The notes: generated by a model not told the origin, from the letters alone. A DNA stretch of 64,000 nt from Streptomyces sp. NBC_01214 (GCF_026340975.1 NZ_JAPEOS010000001.1:2378501-2442500); one strand, 5' to 3'; positions 11,578 through 20,411 are shown, numbered from the stretch's first letter. Numbers and translations: made by a program.

Positions 11578-11621
11578 ACCCTCCCCTTGATAATTCCCCA
11601 GTTCAGGGGCTGGGGGAGGGT
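11578..11621 (+). promoter_or_regulatory. Hairpin burying the ribosome site of the next gene
   Basis: ACCCTCCCC (11578-11586) is an exact complement of GGGGAGGGT (11613-11621), with an inner CCCC/GGGG pair (11596-11599 and 11606-11609) and loop AGTTCA. The 3' arm is the Shine-Dalgarno of the gene starting at 11624. It may terminate the transglycosylase transcript or limit translation of the downstream gene. Confidence 0.5.
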
Positions 11622-11623
11622 GC

Positions 11624-12667
11624 ATGGCCGATGTGTTCGCATGTGCGGGGTGCGGAGCCGGGCTGACGGCCTCCCTGACGCGGGTCGCGCTTCCCGTCCG
11701 CACGCACCAGCGCTACGGGCACGATCTACTGCCCGCCCTGATGGAACAGGGCACCTACGCCGTCGACCCGGAGCCCTCCGGCCCGCCCTGGCGGCCGTGG
11801 GACGCGATCGGGGCCGACGAGGCGGCCGCCCGCGGCGTGTTCGCCCCGGTCCCCGCCCTCTCCTCCGGGCTGCCGGGCGCGATCCTCGTCGCGCCGGGCG
11901 ACACCCGCGGCACCGTCCTGATCCCCGAACGCTGCGACGGCTACTGCCTGGGCCTGGACGGGCGGGCCGGCCCGAACCTGGCCTGCGCGCAGTGCGGCCG
12001 GGCGGTGGCCACCCGCATGGACGACTGCACGTTCTGGCAGGTGGTGCGGCTCGACCCGACCGCCGTGCACCGGATCCCCTCCGGCGGCCCCGACCCGACC
12101 GCCGACTGGGCCGAGATCATCCGTGACCGGGAGCCCGCACCGCCGATCGAACCGCCCGGCCGCTGGAGCCCGCAGTGGCAGGCGGCCGTGGCGGTCGCCC
12201 TGGCCCACCTCCTGGCCGCCTCGGGAGGCAACCGCGTCAGCGTCCCCGCCGGCCCCCTCGCGACCGCCTTCGGCCGCGCTCTCGACGGGCTGCTCCCGGC
12301 CGGGCCGACGGCGAAGACCCTGGCCCTGGCCGGACCGGGCCTGCCCGCTCCCGCCACCGACATCGTCCTCGTCCCGCAGCACCCGCAGACGGGCGAAGCC
12401 TGGGAGCCACCGCCCGGCGCCGCCGGGGCCGTGCCGCTCGCCGCCGACGTCTGGACGTACCTGGCCTTCCACGACGACCGGCGGCTGGTCCCCGCGACCG
12501 GCGTGCTTCCCGACGGAGTCCTGCGCGACGATCCGCTGCCCCACCACCCCTGGGGAGTCCTCCGCCCCGACGCGCGCGTGCTCCTGCACACCCTGTCCCG
12601 GCTGCCCGCCGTCCGCGAACCCTGGCTGCGCGCGATCCACGACCGCCTGAGCGACCGCCCCTCGTAG
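11624..12667 (+). CDS. Uncharacterised protein with zinc-ribbon-like cysteines
   Basis: A 347-residue cytoplasmic-looking protein of no family I can name, probably restricted to streptomycetes. The N-terminus carries CAGCG (CxxC, residues about 7-10). A second set occurs at CDGYC and CAQCG (about 105-125), so two zinc-knuckle halves are likely. The C-terminal half is Pro/Ala/Leu-rich and includes WQAAVAVALAHLLAASGGNR and WGVLRPDARVLLHTLSRLP. No signal peptide or membrane segment. The start is set by a GGGGAGGG ribosome site that is itself inside a hairpin. Function unknown. Confidence 0.75.
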   Translation: MADVFACAGCGAGLTASLTRVALPVRTHQRYGHDLLPALMEQGTYAVDPEPSGPPWRPWDAIGADEAAARGVFAPVPALSSGLPGAILVAPGDTRGTVLIPERCDGYCLGLDGRAGPNLACAQCGRAVATRMDDCTFWQVVRLDPTAVHRIPSGGPDPTADWAEIIRDREPAPPIEPPGRWSPQWQAAVAVALAHLLAASGGNRVSVPAGPLATAFGRALDGLLPAGPTAKTLALAGPGLPAPATDIVLVPQHPQTGEAWEPPPGAAGAVPLAADVWTYLAFHDDRRLVPATGVLPDGVLRDDPLPHHPWGVLRPDARVLLHTLSRLPAVREPWLRAIHDRLSDRPS

Positions 12668-12737
12668 CAGGGCCCGGTCCCGCGGATCACGCCGAACGGT
12701 TCTCATCTCGCCCCCGCGTTGCTACGGTGCCCCATCT

Positions 12738-12752
12738 CTGACGCCTCATCAG
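12738..12752. promoter_or_regulatory. Dyad CTGACG-N3-CATCAG upstream of the SPW_0924-type gene
   Basis: An imperfect inverted repeat (5 of 6 positions paired) lies 16 bp before the ATG of the small gene and about 10 bp after a TACGGT sequence (12723-12728) that could be a -10 element. The position suits an operator overlapping the start of the transcript. No regulator is identified. Confidence 0.35.
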
Positions 12753-12768
12753 ATTTCGGAGCCCCGGC

Positions 12769-12909
12769 ATGCGCGCATTCGTCGCCGCCGCCATCGGCCT
12801 CGCGGCCGCGCTGGCCCTCGTGTTCGCCATCACGGCGTTCGGGGTGCCCGAAGGCGAGACCTCACCCAAGCCCCTGCTCACCACCGCGCCCCCCGCGCCC
12901 GGAAAGTAG
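12769..12909 (+). CDS. SPW_0924-type small membrane peptide
   Basis: A 46-residue ORF. One hydrophobic segment (MRAFVAAAIGLAAALALVFA) is followed by a short hydrophilic tail (GETSPKPLLTTAPP). The pattern matches the short SPW_0924 family found in most Streptomyces immediately before a DUF3068 gene. It ends 14 bp before that gene's start, so the two are probably co-translated. Topology suggests one membrane helix with an extracytoplasmic tail, or a cleaved signal with a 20-residue secreted peptide. Function unknown. Confidence 0.7.
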   Translation: MRAFVAAAIGLAAALALVFAITAFGVPEGETSPKPLLTTAPPAPGK

Positions 12910-12923
12910 AGGAGGGCCCGGCC

Positions 12924-13883
12924 GTGCGACGCAGAGCGAGTCTTGTCCTGCTGGCCCTCGCCGTGTTCTGCGCGGCCCTCGCGCCGCTGCTGCGCTGGTA
13001 CGCGTATCCCCGCCTCGCCAAGATCCCGCCGAACCAGTACCAGGAGATGGTCCTGGAGGCGAAGGACGCCACGCTCCTCGACTACACCGGCGGCATGCAG
13101 CCGAAGAAGGTCGACAAGGTCACCATCGTCCAAACCCTCAAGGGCAACGTCGAGGCGTCGAAGGAGATAGAGGCGAGCGCGGGCAAGGACGTCGTCGTCT
13201 GGGACACCCTGTCCTACATCATCGGCCCGGACGGGAAGATGGTCTCCCAGATCCCCGAGCGCTACATCTTCGACGCGCACACCCAGGACCCGGTCCACGC
13301 CACCGGGGAGATGGTCGACGGGGACCCGGTCAAGCGCGAGGGCATCGAGTTCAAGTGGCCCTTCTTCACCGAGCCGCGCGACTACCTCTACTTCGACGCG
13401 CAGACCCGCACCTCCTCGCCGATCCACTACGTCGGGCCGCGCACGTTCAAGGGCATGGACGTCTACTACTTCGAGCAGACCGTCCCGTGGACCAAGGTCC
13501 CCATGCCCAAGAAGATGCCGATCGAGGGCATCGACCCGTCGACGATCGAGGCGGCCACCGGCACCACCCTCTGGTACACGGTCAAGGCGAGGTTCTGGGT
13601 CGACCCGGTGACCGGCGCGCCCGTCAACGCCGAGCAGGACATCCAGCAGGAGATGCGCGGCGGCATCGCGGCCGGCGGCCCCGACGGCAAGCTGACCGCC
13701 TTCGCCGGACACGTCACCATGCGCGAGGACTACTCCGACTACACGGTCGACCTCGTCAGGTCGAACCGTACGAAGGTCCTCGCCCTGCACACCTACGCGC
13801 CGATCGGCCTGGCCGCCGGCGGGCTCGTACTGCTCGGCGTGGCGCTGTGGCTGGAGGCCCGCGGCCGCCGCGTCAGCGCCTGA
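12924..13883 (+). CDS. DUF3068 (PorA-like) membrane-anchored protein
   Basis: A 319-residue protein with an N-terminal helix (VLLALAVFCAALAPLLRWY), a large external domain and a C-terminal helix (PIGLAAGGLVLLGVALWLEA) ending in basic residues. The phrases YQEMVLEAKDATLLDY and LWYTVKARFWVDPVTGAPVN are typical of DUF3068, a beta-rich extracytoplasmic domain related to CD36/LIMP-2-like folds. It starts with GTG after AGGAGGG, just downstream of the SPW_0924 peptide. The last 11 bp overlap the 3' end of convergent hrpB. Molecular role unknown; the tandem helices suggest an envelope function. Confidence 0.85.
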   Translation: MRRRASLVLLALAVFCAALAPLLRWYAYPRLAKIPPNQYQEMVLEAKDATLLDYTGGMQPKKVDKVTIVQTLKGNVEASKEIEASAGKDVVVWDTLSYIIGPDGKMVSQIPERYIFDAHTQDPVHATGEMVDGDPVKREGIEFKWPFFTEPRDYLYFDAQTRTSSPIHYVGPRTFKGMDVYYFEQTVPWTKVPMPKKMPIEGIDPSTIEAATGTTLWYTVKARFWVDPVTGAPVNAEQDIQQEMRGGIAAGGPDGKLTAFAGHVTMREDYSDYTVDLVRSNRTKVLALHTYAPIGLAAGGLVLLGVALWLEARGRRVSA

Positions 13884-16551
13884 GCCGGGCGTTCGTGTGC
13901 CGGGTGGGCTCGGCGGTGGCCGGGTCCTCGGGCCAGGGGTGCTTGGGATAGCGCCCGCGCAGTTCCGCGCGCACGGCCCGGTAGGCGCCCTGCCAGAAGG
14001 AGGCGAGGTCGGCGGTGACCGCGGCGGGCCGGCCGGCCGGCGACAGCAGGTGCACCAGCACCGGTACGCCCGCCACCCGCGGGGTCTCGGCCAGCCCGAA
14101 CAGCTCCTGCAGCTTCACCGCGAGCACCGGCTGGCCGTGTTCGGCGGCGTAGTCCACCCGGATCCGGGATCCGCTGGGCACCTCCAGGCGTTCCGGAGCC
14201 AGCTCGTCCAGTCGGACGGCCTCCCCGGTGGCCCACGGCAGCAGCCGGTTCAGGGCCTGCCCGGCGTCGATCCGCCCGAGGTCGGCGCGGCGCCGGGCCC
14301 GGGACAGCTCCGGCTCCAACCAGTCGTCGGCCCGCTCCAGCAGGGCCCGGTCGTCGGCCACGTCGGGCCAGGCTCCGCCGAGCGTGCGGTGCAGGAAGCC
14401 GAGGCGGGCCCGGAGGGTCAGCGCGTCCGGGGACCAGCGCAGCAGGCCGAGCCCTTCGGCGCGCAGCCCGTCGAGGAGAGCGGCCCGGACGAGCGCGGGG
14501 TCGGGGGTGCGCAACGGACGTGCGGACAGTTCGATCGCCCCGAGCCGCTCGGCGGCGCGGGCGATGAGGTCGCCGTCCTCCCAGCGGACCTCTTCCCCCG
14601 CGGTGAGCAGGTGCGAGGCGGCGGCGCGGGCGGTGTCCTCGTCGATGACGGCGCCGAGCCGGACCCGGGCGGACGCGGCATGCGGGGGCCTGTCGGCGAC
14701 GGCGACGGCCAGCCAGGGCGCGCTGCGCAGCCGGGAGCCGTCGCCGAGCTCGGCCGCGGTGCCGTTGGCCATGAGGAGGGCCCCCTCGCCCCTGGCTTTC
14801 GCCACCCGCTCGGGGAACCCGAGGGCGGCGATGAGCCCGGCGGCGAGGTCATCGGGTGCGGCTGCGCCGCCGGGACTCCGCCCCGCACCCCGCGGCTCGG
14901 ACGCCGGAGGGGCTGAAGAAGCAGCCTCGCCGGCGTTTGAGGCGCGGGGGTCCGGGGGCTGGCCCCCGGCAGCGGTGCCGCACCCGAGCGGGGTGCGGGG
15001 TGCAGCCCCGGCCCCGGTTCCGGCGGTGCGCCCCGCAGGGGAAACGGCGCGCTCCAGGCGGCGGGCCTCCGCGCGCCAGCGGGCCGCGTAGCCGTCGCCG
15101 CCCGCGCGGGCCCGCCGCCAGGCGCCGGCCAGGTCGTCCCCGTACTCCCGCGGCGGCTCCTCGCTCAGCAGGGCCACCACCTCCGCCGCCCGGCGGGCAC
15201 CGAGCGCGGCGGAGCCGTCCAGCAGGGCCCGGGCCAGCCGCGGGTGCAGCCCGAGCCGGGCCATCCGCTGCCCGCGCGCGGTGACCGCACCGGCCGGGGA
15301 CACCGCGCCGACGGCCACCAGCACCTCCCGCGCCGCGGCCATGGCCCCGGCCGGCGGCGGATCCAGCAGGGCCAGCCCGGTCGCGTCCGGGTCGCCCCAG
15401 CAGGCGGCCTGCAGGGCGAACTGCGCCAGGTCGGCGATGCGGATCTCCGGCGAGGGGAACGCGGCCAGCCGGCCGTCCTCCGCCTCGGCCCAGCAGCGGT
15501 ACACCGTGCCCGGCGCCTCGCGCCCGGCCCGGCCCGCCCGCTGCCGCCCGGCCGCGCGGGACGCCCGTACGGTCGCCAGTGCGCCCAGTCCCCGCGCGTG
15601 GTCCACGCGGGGCTCGCGGGCCAGCCCGGAGTCCACCACCACGCGCACCCCGGGGACGGTCAGGCTCGACTCCGCCACGGCGGTGGAAAGGATCCTCCTG
15701 CGGTGATCGGCGACGGAGAGCGCCGCGTCCTGGACCGCCGCCGGGGCCCGGCCGTGGATCTGGAGCACCTCCGCGTCCACCCCGCCCAGCTGCCCGGCGA
15801 CCCGGGCGATCTCGCCGACGCCGGGCAGGAAGCACAGGACGTCGCCGTCGCGCTCGGCCAGCGCCCGCCGCACCACCGAGGCCACGTGCGTCAGCTGCGC
15901 CGGGTCCACCCGCATCCCGTGCGGGGGCCGCACCGGCTTGGCCGGCGGGGCCCAGACCGTCTCCACGGGGTACGAGACACCCGCCGCCTCCACCACCGGC
16001 GCACCGCCCGGGCCTCCCTGGCCGAGAACCTGCGCCCAGCCGGCGGAGTCCGTCGTCGCCGAGGCCGCCACCAGCCGCAGCTCCGGGCGCAGGGTCTCCC
16101 GTACGTCGAGGAGGAAGGCGGCGACCGTGTCGGCGTCCAGGTGCCGCTCGTGGCACTCGTCCAGGACCACCACGTCCACCCCGGTCAGCTCCTGGTCGCG
16201 CTGGAGGCGCTGGAGCAGCACTCCGGTGGTCACCACCTCCACCACGGTGTCCGGACCCGCCACCCGTTCCCCGCGCACGGTGAAGCCGACCGCACCGCCG
16301 ACCTGTTCGCCCAGCAGCCAGGCCATCCGGCGCGCCGCGGCCCGGGCGGCGATCCGCCGGGGCTCGGCGACGACCACCCGGCGCCGCGGGCCGCCGCCCA
16401 CCAGTCCGGCCAGCACCAGCGGCACCAGCGTGGTCTTGCCGGTGCCGGGCGGGGCGCAGAGCACCGCAGTGCCGTGGCCGTCCAGCGCCGAGACGAGCGC
16501 GGGCACGGCTTCCCGTACGGGCAGGGAGTCGAGGGCGGCGGTACGGATCAC
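13873..16551 (-). CDS. hrpB: ATP-dependent helicase HrpB
   Basis: An 892-residue DEAH-family helicase. Motif I is CAPPGTGKTTLVPL (about 33-46), Ia AEPRRIAARAAARRMA, II VVVLDECHERHLDAD (DECH) and III ATSTT-like ASATTDSAG. Motif VI lies in GRQRAGRAGREAPGTVYRCW. The C-terminal HrpB domain includes LGFLHRTLGGAWPDVADD. It is longer than typical HrpB (about 810-840). The excess lies at about residues 500-570, where a GC-rich intergenic-type repeat is read through in frame (RTAGTGAGAAPRTPLG to SEPRGAGRSPGGAAA). It starts with GTG 1 nt after the methyltransferase stop, so is probably translationally coupled. RNA substrate and role are unknown. Confidence 0.93.
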   Translation of the reverse strand: MIRTAALDSLPVREAVPALVSALDGHGTAVLCAPPGTGKTTLVPLVLAGLVGGGPRRRVVVAEPRRIAARAAARRMAWLLGEQVGGAVGFTVRGERVAGPDTVVEVVTTGVLLQRLQRDQELTGVDVVVLDECHERHLDADTVAAFLLDVRETLRPELRLVAASATTDSAGWAQVLGQGGPGGAPVVEAAGVSYPVETVWAPPAKPVRPPHGMRVDPAQLTHVASVVRRALAERDGDVLCFLPGVGEIARVAGQLGGVDAEVLQIHGRAPAAVQDAALSVADHRRRILSTAVAESSLTVPGVRVVVDSGLAREPRVDHARGLGALATVRASRAAGRQRAGRAGREAPGTVYRCWAEAEDGRLAAFPSPEIRIADLAQFALQAACWGDPDATGLALLDPPPAGAMAAAREVLVAVGAVSPAGAVTARGQRMARLGLHPRLARALLDGSAALGARRAAEVVALLSEEPPREYGDDLAGAWRRARAGGDGYAARWRAEARRLERAVSPAGRTAGTGAGAAPRTPLGCGTAAGGQPPDPRASNAGEAASSAPPASEPRGAGRSPGGAAAPDDLAAGLIAALGFPERVAKARGEGALLMANGTAAELGDGSRLRSAPWLAVAVADRPPHAASARVRLGAVIDEDTARAAASHLLTAGEEVRWEDGDLIARAAERLGAIELSARPLRTPDPALVRAALLDGLRAEGLGLLRWSPDALTLRARLGFLHRTLGGAWPDVADDRALLERADDWLEPELSRARRRADLGRIDAGQALNRLLPWATGEAVRLDELAPERLEVPSGSRIRVDYAAEHGQPVLAVKLQELFGLAETPRVAGVPVLVHLLSPAGRPAAVTADLASFWQGAYRAVRAELRGRYPKHPWPEDPATAEPTRHTNARLRR
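14922..14973. repeat. Dispersed Streptomyces GC-rich repeat inside hrpB
   Basis: Contains the core GGCGTTTGAGGCGCGGGGG followed by the hairpin CCGGGGG-CTGG-CCCCCGG. The inverted orientation of the same core (TTGAGGCGCGGGGTCCGGGG) occurs at 61734-61765. These elements are normally intergenic; here the element is translated in frame within hrpB. Confidence 0.65.
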
Positions 16552-16552
16552 G

Positions 16553-17401
16553 TCAGTCGCGCTCGCAGACGAAGATCGCGGTGCCCGGGATCAGGTTGCC
16601 GCGCAGCGGGGACCAGCCGCCCCACTCCTGGCTGTTCCACTCCGGCCACTCGGGCTCGACCAGGTCGAGCAGGCGGAAGCCGCCCGCCACCACGTCGCGC
16701 ACCCGGTCGCCGATCGTGCGGTGGTGCTCCACGTATACGGCGCGGCCCTGCTCGTCCTGTTCCACGTACGCGGTGCGGTCGAAGTAGGAGGCGGCGACGG
16801 ACAGCCCCTCGGGTCCGGGCTCGTCGGGGAAGGCCCAGCGGACGGGGTGGGTCACGGAGAAGACCCAGCGGCCGCCGGGGCGCAGTACGCGGTGCACCTC
16901 GCGCATGACGTTGACCGGGTCGGCGACGAAGGGCACGGCGCCGTAGGCGGAGCAGGCCAGGTCGAAGGAGCCGGCGCGGAAGGGCAGCCGTCCGGCGTCG
17001 GCCTCGACCAGGGGAAGGTCGTCGCCGATGCGCAGGGCGTGCTGGAGCTGGCGGTGGGAGAGGTCGAGGGCGACCGGGCGGGCGCCCTGGGCGGCCAGCC
17101 AGCGCGAGCACTGGGCGGCGCCGGCGCCGATCTCCAGGACGTCCTTGTCCCTGAGGGAGGCGGCGGGGCCGAGGAGGGCCGCCTCCGCCTCGTCCAGCCC
17201 CTCGGGTCCCCACACGAAGCGGTCGTCGCCGAGGAAGGCGCCGTGGTCGCTCTGGTACTCGTCGGCGTTGCGGTCCCACCAGCTGCGGCTCGCCCGGCTG
17301 CTCTCCGCTTCCCCCGCGTCACGCCGTGTGGCCTCGGGGTCTTCCACGGAGACCGGATCGGCTTCGGACGCTACTTCGGAGGCGTAGTCCTCTTGGTTCA
17401 T
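16553..17401 (-). CDS. Class I SAM-dependent methyltransferase
   Basis: A 282-residue methyltransferase with a Rossmann core. Motif I is VLEIGAGAAQCSRWLAAQGA (about 105-124), acidic loop VALDLSHRQL, motif II region FDLACSAYGAVPFV and motif III VHRVLRPGGRWVFSVTHPVR. The N-terminal 40 residues are acidic and likely disordered. The ATG at 17401 is preferred over the earlier open frame because it directly precedes this acidic segment. The substrate cannot be predicted. Its stop is separated by one base from the GTG of hrpB, so the two form an operon, divergent from rpsA. Confidence 0.88.
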   Translation of the reverse strand: MNQEDYASEVASEADPVSVEDPEATRRDAGEAESSRASRSWWDRNADEYQSDHGAFLGDDRFVWGPEGLDEAEAALLGPAASLRDKDVLEIGAGAAQCSRWLAAQGARPVALDLSHRQLQHALRIGDDLPLVEADAGRLPFRAGSFDLACSAYGAVPFVADPVNVMREVHRVLRPGGRWVFSVTHPVRWAFPDEPGPEGLSVAASYFDRTAYVEQDEQGRAVYVEHHRTIGDRVRDVVAGGFRLLDLVEPEWPEWNSQEWGGWSPLRGNLIPGTAIFVCERD

Positions 17402-17523
17402 GGGGCCCGTCGTCGTAGTCTGCGAATGTCTTCTGAATGTGGCAGGAAGCGCCAGGAGGGGCTTCCCGCCCATGAATTGTGCCGGTTGTGCGGCGATCCG
17501 CCCGGGGTGTGCGCCTTCGCGCA

Positions 17524-17552
17524 TTGACCCTGTCCGGCTGCCCCCGTATGCT
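17524..17552 (+). promoter_or_regulatory. rpsA promoter (TTGACC-17-TATGCT)
   Basis: TTGACC (17524-17529) and TATGCT (17547-17552) are separated by exactly 17 bp, close to the major vegetative (HrdB-type) consensus. The predicted start near 17559 gives a leader of about 195 nt before rpsA. Confidence 0.75.
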
Positions 17553-17558
17553 ACAAGT

Positions 17559-17754
17559 TGCGCTGCGAGCCTGTGCTCCTCAGACCTAGCAGGCTGCGCT
17601 TGCATCTGTTGATGTCCCCTCGGTTTTCGAGGCCCCGCCGCTCTTCGCGGAAGGGGGTCTCCTTGGCTGTCCGGCTTCTTCGGCAGATGCCGATAAGGGC
17701 TCCCGGCGTAGCAGTACCTACGACTTTCTGTCCGTAACCGGAGCCCTTTCCCAC
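17559..17754 (+). other. Long structured 5' leader of rpsA
   Basis: About 195 nt between the predicted transcription start and the ATG. Small hairpins are visible: GCCTG/CAGGC-type arms at about 17570-17595, and CCTCG-GTTTT-CGAGG at about 17616-17630. S1 commonly represses its own translation through its leader in other bacteria. Whether this leader does so is inference; I recognise no named motif. Confidence 0.4.
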
Positions 17755-19263
17755 ATGACGAGCAGCACCGAGACCACCTCTACCACTCCGCAGGTAGCGG
17801 TCAACGACATCGGTAACGAGGAAGCCTTCCTCGCCGCGATCGACGAGACGATCAAGTACTTCAACGACGGCGACATCGTCGACGGCGTCATCGTGAAGGT
17901 CGACCGGGACGAGGTCCTGCTCGACATCGGTTACAAGACCGAAGGCGTGATCCCGAGCCGTGAGCTCTCGATCAAGCACGACGTCGACCCGAACGAGGTC
18001 GTCAAGGTCGGCGACGAGATCGAGGCCCTGGTTCTCCAGAAGGAGGACAAGGAAGGCCGTCTGATCCTGTCCAAGAAGCGCGCTCAGTACGAGCGTGCCT
18101 GGGGCACGATCGAGAAGATCAAGGAAGAAGACGGCATCGTCACCGGTACCGTCATCGAGGTCGTCAAGGGTGGTCTCATCCTCGACATCGGCCTCCGCGG
18201 CTTCCTGCCGGCCTCTCTCGTCGAGATGCGTCGTGTCCGCGACCTCCAGCCCTACGTGGGCAAGGAGCTCGAGGCGAAGATCATCGAGCTGGACAAGAAC
18301 CGCAACAACGTGGTCCTGTCCCGCCGTGCCTGGCTGGAGCAGACCCAGTCCGAGGTCCGCCAGACGTTCCTCACCACCCTGCAGAAGGGTCAGGTCCGCT
18401 CCGGCGTCGTTTCCTCGATCGTCAACTTCGGTGCCTTCGTGGACCTGGGTGGCGTCGACGGTCTCGTCCACGTTTCCGAGCTGTCCTGGAAGCACATCGA
18501 CCACCCGTCCGAGGTCGTCGAGGTCGGTCAGGAAGTCACCGTCGAGGTCCTCGACGTGGACATGGACCGCGAGCGCGTCTCCCTGTCGCTGAAGGCGACG
18601 CAGGAGGACCCGTGGCAGCAGTTCGCCCGGACCCACCAGATCGGTCAGGTCGTCCCGGGTAAGGTCACCAAGCTGGTTCCGTTCGGTGCGTTCGTCCGTG
18701 TGGACGAGGGCATCGAGGGTCTGGTCCACATCTCCGAGCTGGCCGAGCGCCACGTGGAGATCCCGGAGCAGGTCGTCCAGGTCAACGACGAGATCTTCGT
18801 CAAGGTCATCGACATCGACCTCGAGCGTCGCCGGATCTCGCTGTCCCTGAAGCAGGCCAACGAGTCCTTCGGTGCCGACCCGGCGTCGGTCGAGTTCGAC
18901 CCGACCCTGTACGGCATGGCCGCGTCTTACGACGACCAGGGCAACTACATCTACCCCGAGGGCTTCGACCCCGAGACCAACGACTGGCTCGAGGGCTTCG
19001 ACAAGCAGCGCGAGGCCTGGGAGACCCAGTACGCCGAGGCGCAGCAGCGCTTCGAGCAGCACCAGGCTCAGGTCATCAAGAGCCGCGAGGCCGACGAGGC
19101 CGCTGCTGCCGAGGGCGCTGCCGCCCCGGCCGCCGGTGGCAACGCCGGTGCGGGCATCTCGGGTGGTTCGTACTCCTCGGAGTCGGACGAGACCTCTGGC
19201 GCCCTGGCGTCGGACGAGGCCCTGGCCGCGCTCCGCGAGAAGCTGGCCGGCGGCCAGAGCTGA
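17755..19263 (+). CDS. rpsA: 30S ribosomal protein S1
   Basis: A 502-residue RNA-binding ribosomal protein that helps mRNA docking. Four S1 OB-fold domains are visible, starting near GDIVDGVIVKVDRDEVLLDI, GTVIEVVKGGLILDIGLRGF, GQVRSGVVSSIVNFGAFVDL and GQVVPGKVTKLVPFGAFVRV. This four-domain layout is usual for actinobacteria (six in E. coli). The C-terminal 100 residues are Gln/Glu- then Ala/Gly/Ser-rich and probably disordered. It has its own promoter, a long leader and a very strong terminator, consistent with a highly expressed single-gene unit. Confidence 0.98.
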   Translation: MTSSTETTSTTPQVAVNDIGNEEAFLAAIDETIKYFNDGDIVDGVIVKVDRDEVLLDIGYKTEGVIPSRELSIKHDVDPNEVVKVGDEIEALVLQKEDKEGRLILSKKRAQYERAWGTIEKIKEEDGIVTGTVIEVVKGGLILDIGLRGFLPASLVEMRRVRDLQPYVGKELEAKIIELDKNRNNVVLSRRAWLEQTQSEVRQTFLTTLQKGQVRSGVVSSIVNFGAFVDLGGVDGLVHVSELSWKHIDHPSEVVEVGQEVTVEVLDVDMDRERVSLSLKATQEDPWQQFARTHQIGQVVPGKVTKLVPFGAFVRVDEGIEGLVHISELAERHVEIPEQVVQVNDEIFVKVIDIDLERRRISLSLKQANESFGADPASVEFDPTLYGMAASYDDQGNYIYPEGFDPETNDWLEGFDKQREAWETQYAEAQQRFEQHQAQVIKSREADEAAAAEGAAAPAAGGNAGAGISGGSYSSESDETSGALASDEALAALREKLAGGQS

Positions 19264-19312
19264 TCGCAGCGCGCATCACACTCCGGTGTGAGCAGAGCTG
19301 AACTGAGTTGAA

Positions 19313-19350
19313 CGGTAAGGCCCGTCCCCTTCGGGGGGCGGGCCTTACCG
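19313..19350 (+). terminator. rpsA terminator hairpin
   Basis: CGGTAAGGCCCGTCCCC (19313-19329) pairs with GGGGGCGGGCCTTACCG (19334-19350) around a TTCG tetraloop: a 17-bp stem with one G-U pair. No U-tract follows. Confidence 0.85.
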
Positions 19351-19466
19351 CGTTCCACCGCCCGGTCCTCCCCGCGTGATCCGTTGCGTTCCTGTGAATG
19401 CGGCCAACTGGGGAATGGCCGGGCCGCCTTGGACGTTCTTGGCTGAGAACGAGGCGAGGAGGAGTG

Positions 19467-20411
19467 GTGACGGTGCTTGATCCACAGGGTTTGTACGAAT
19501 GGGACGCCAAGGGCCTGGCGGTGGCCGACCTGGCGGTCGCCCAGGACTCGGCCGGGCTGGTCATGCTGTACCACTTCGAGGGGTACATCGACGCGGGTGA
19601 GGCCGGCGAGCAGATCGTCGAGCGGCTGCTGGACACGCTGCCCCACCAGGTGGTCGCCCGGTTCGACGCGGACCGGCTGGTGGACTACCGGGCCCGGCGG
19701 CCGCTGCTGACCTTCCAGCGCGACCACTGGACGGAGTTCGAGGAGCCGCGGCTGGAGGTCCGGCTCGTCCAGGACGCCACCGGAGCACCCTTCCTGCTGC
19801 TGTCCGGCCCGGAGCCGGACGTGGAGTGGGAGCGCTTCGCCGTCGCCGTCCGGCAGATCGTCGAACGGCTCGGCGTGCGGCTCTCGGTCAACTTCCATGG
19901 CATCCCCATGGGCGTCCCGCACACCCGTCCCGTGGGCATCACCCCGCACGGCAACCGCACCGACCTCATGCCGGGCCACCGCAGCCCCTTCGACGAGGCC
20001 CAGGTGCCGGGCAGCGCGGAGTCCCTGGTGGAGTTCCGCCTGGCCCAGGCCGGGCACGACGTGCTGGGCGTCGCCGCGCACGTACCGCACTACGTGGCGC
20101 GCTCCGCGTACCCGGACGCCGCGCTGACGGTGCTGGAGGCGATCACGGCGGCGACCGGGCTGGTGCTCCCGGCCGTGGCGCACGCCCTGCGCACCGAGGC
20201 GCACCGCACGCAGACGGAGATCGACCGGCAGATCCGGGAGGGCGACGAGGAGCTGGTCAGCCTGGTGCAGGGGCTGGAGCACCAGTACGACGCGGCCGCC
20301 GGGGCCGAGACCCGCGGCAACATGATCGCCGAGCCGGCGGAGCTGCCGTCGGCGGACGAGATCGGCCGTGAGTTCGAGCGGTTCCTGGCGGAGCGCGAGG
20401 GCGAGAACTGA
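19467..20411 (+). CDS. PAC2 family protein (proteasome-assembly-chaperone fold)
   Basis: A 314-residue cytoplasmic protein of the PAC2 family, an ATP-grasp-associated and proteasome-chaperone-like fold common in actinobacteria. The N-terminus [20 protein letters not shown] and the central [19 protein letters not shown] and [20 protein letters not shown] are family hallmarks. Two GTG codons compete (19467 and 19473). AGGAGG at 19457-19462 is closer to the first, but the second gives a more standard start ([11 protein letters not shown]). The biochemical role in bacteria is not established. It is upstream of coaE by 31 bp, so co-transcription is likely. Confidence 0.87.
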   Translation: MTVLDPQGLYEWDAKGLAVADLAVAQDSAGLVMLYHFEGYIDAGEAGEQIVERLLDTLPHQVVARFDADRLVDYRARRPLLTFQRDHWTEFEEPRLEVRLVQDATGAPFLLLSGPEPDVEWERFAVAVRQIVERLGVRLSVNFHGIPMGVPHTRPVGITPHGNRTDLMPGHRSPFDEAQVPGSAESLVEFRLAQAGHDVLGVAAHVPHYVARSAYPDAALTVLEAITAATGLVLPAVAHALRTEAHRTQTEIDRQIREGDEELVSLVQGLEHQYDAAAGAETRGNMIAEPAELPSADEIGREFERFLAEREGEN

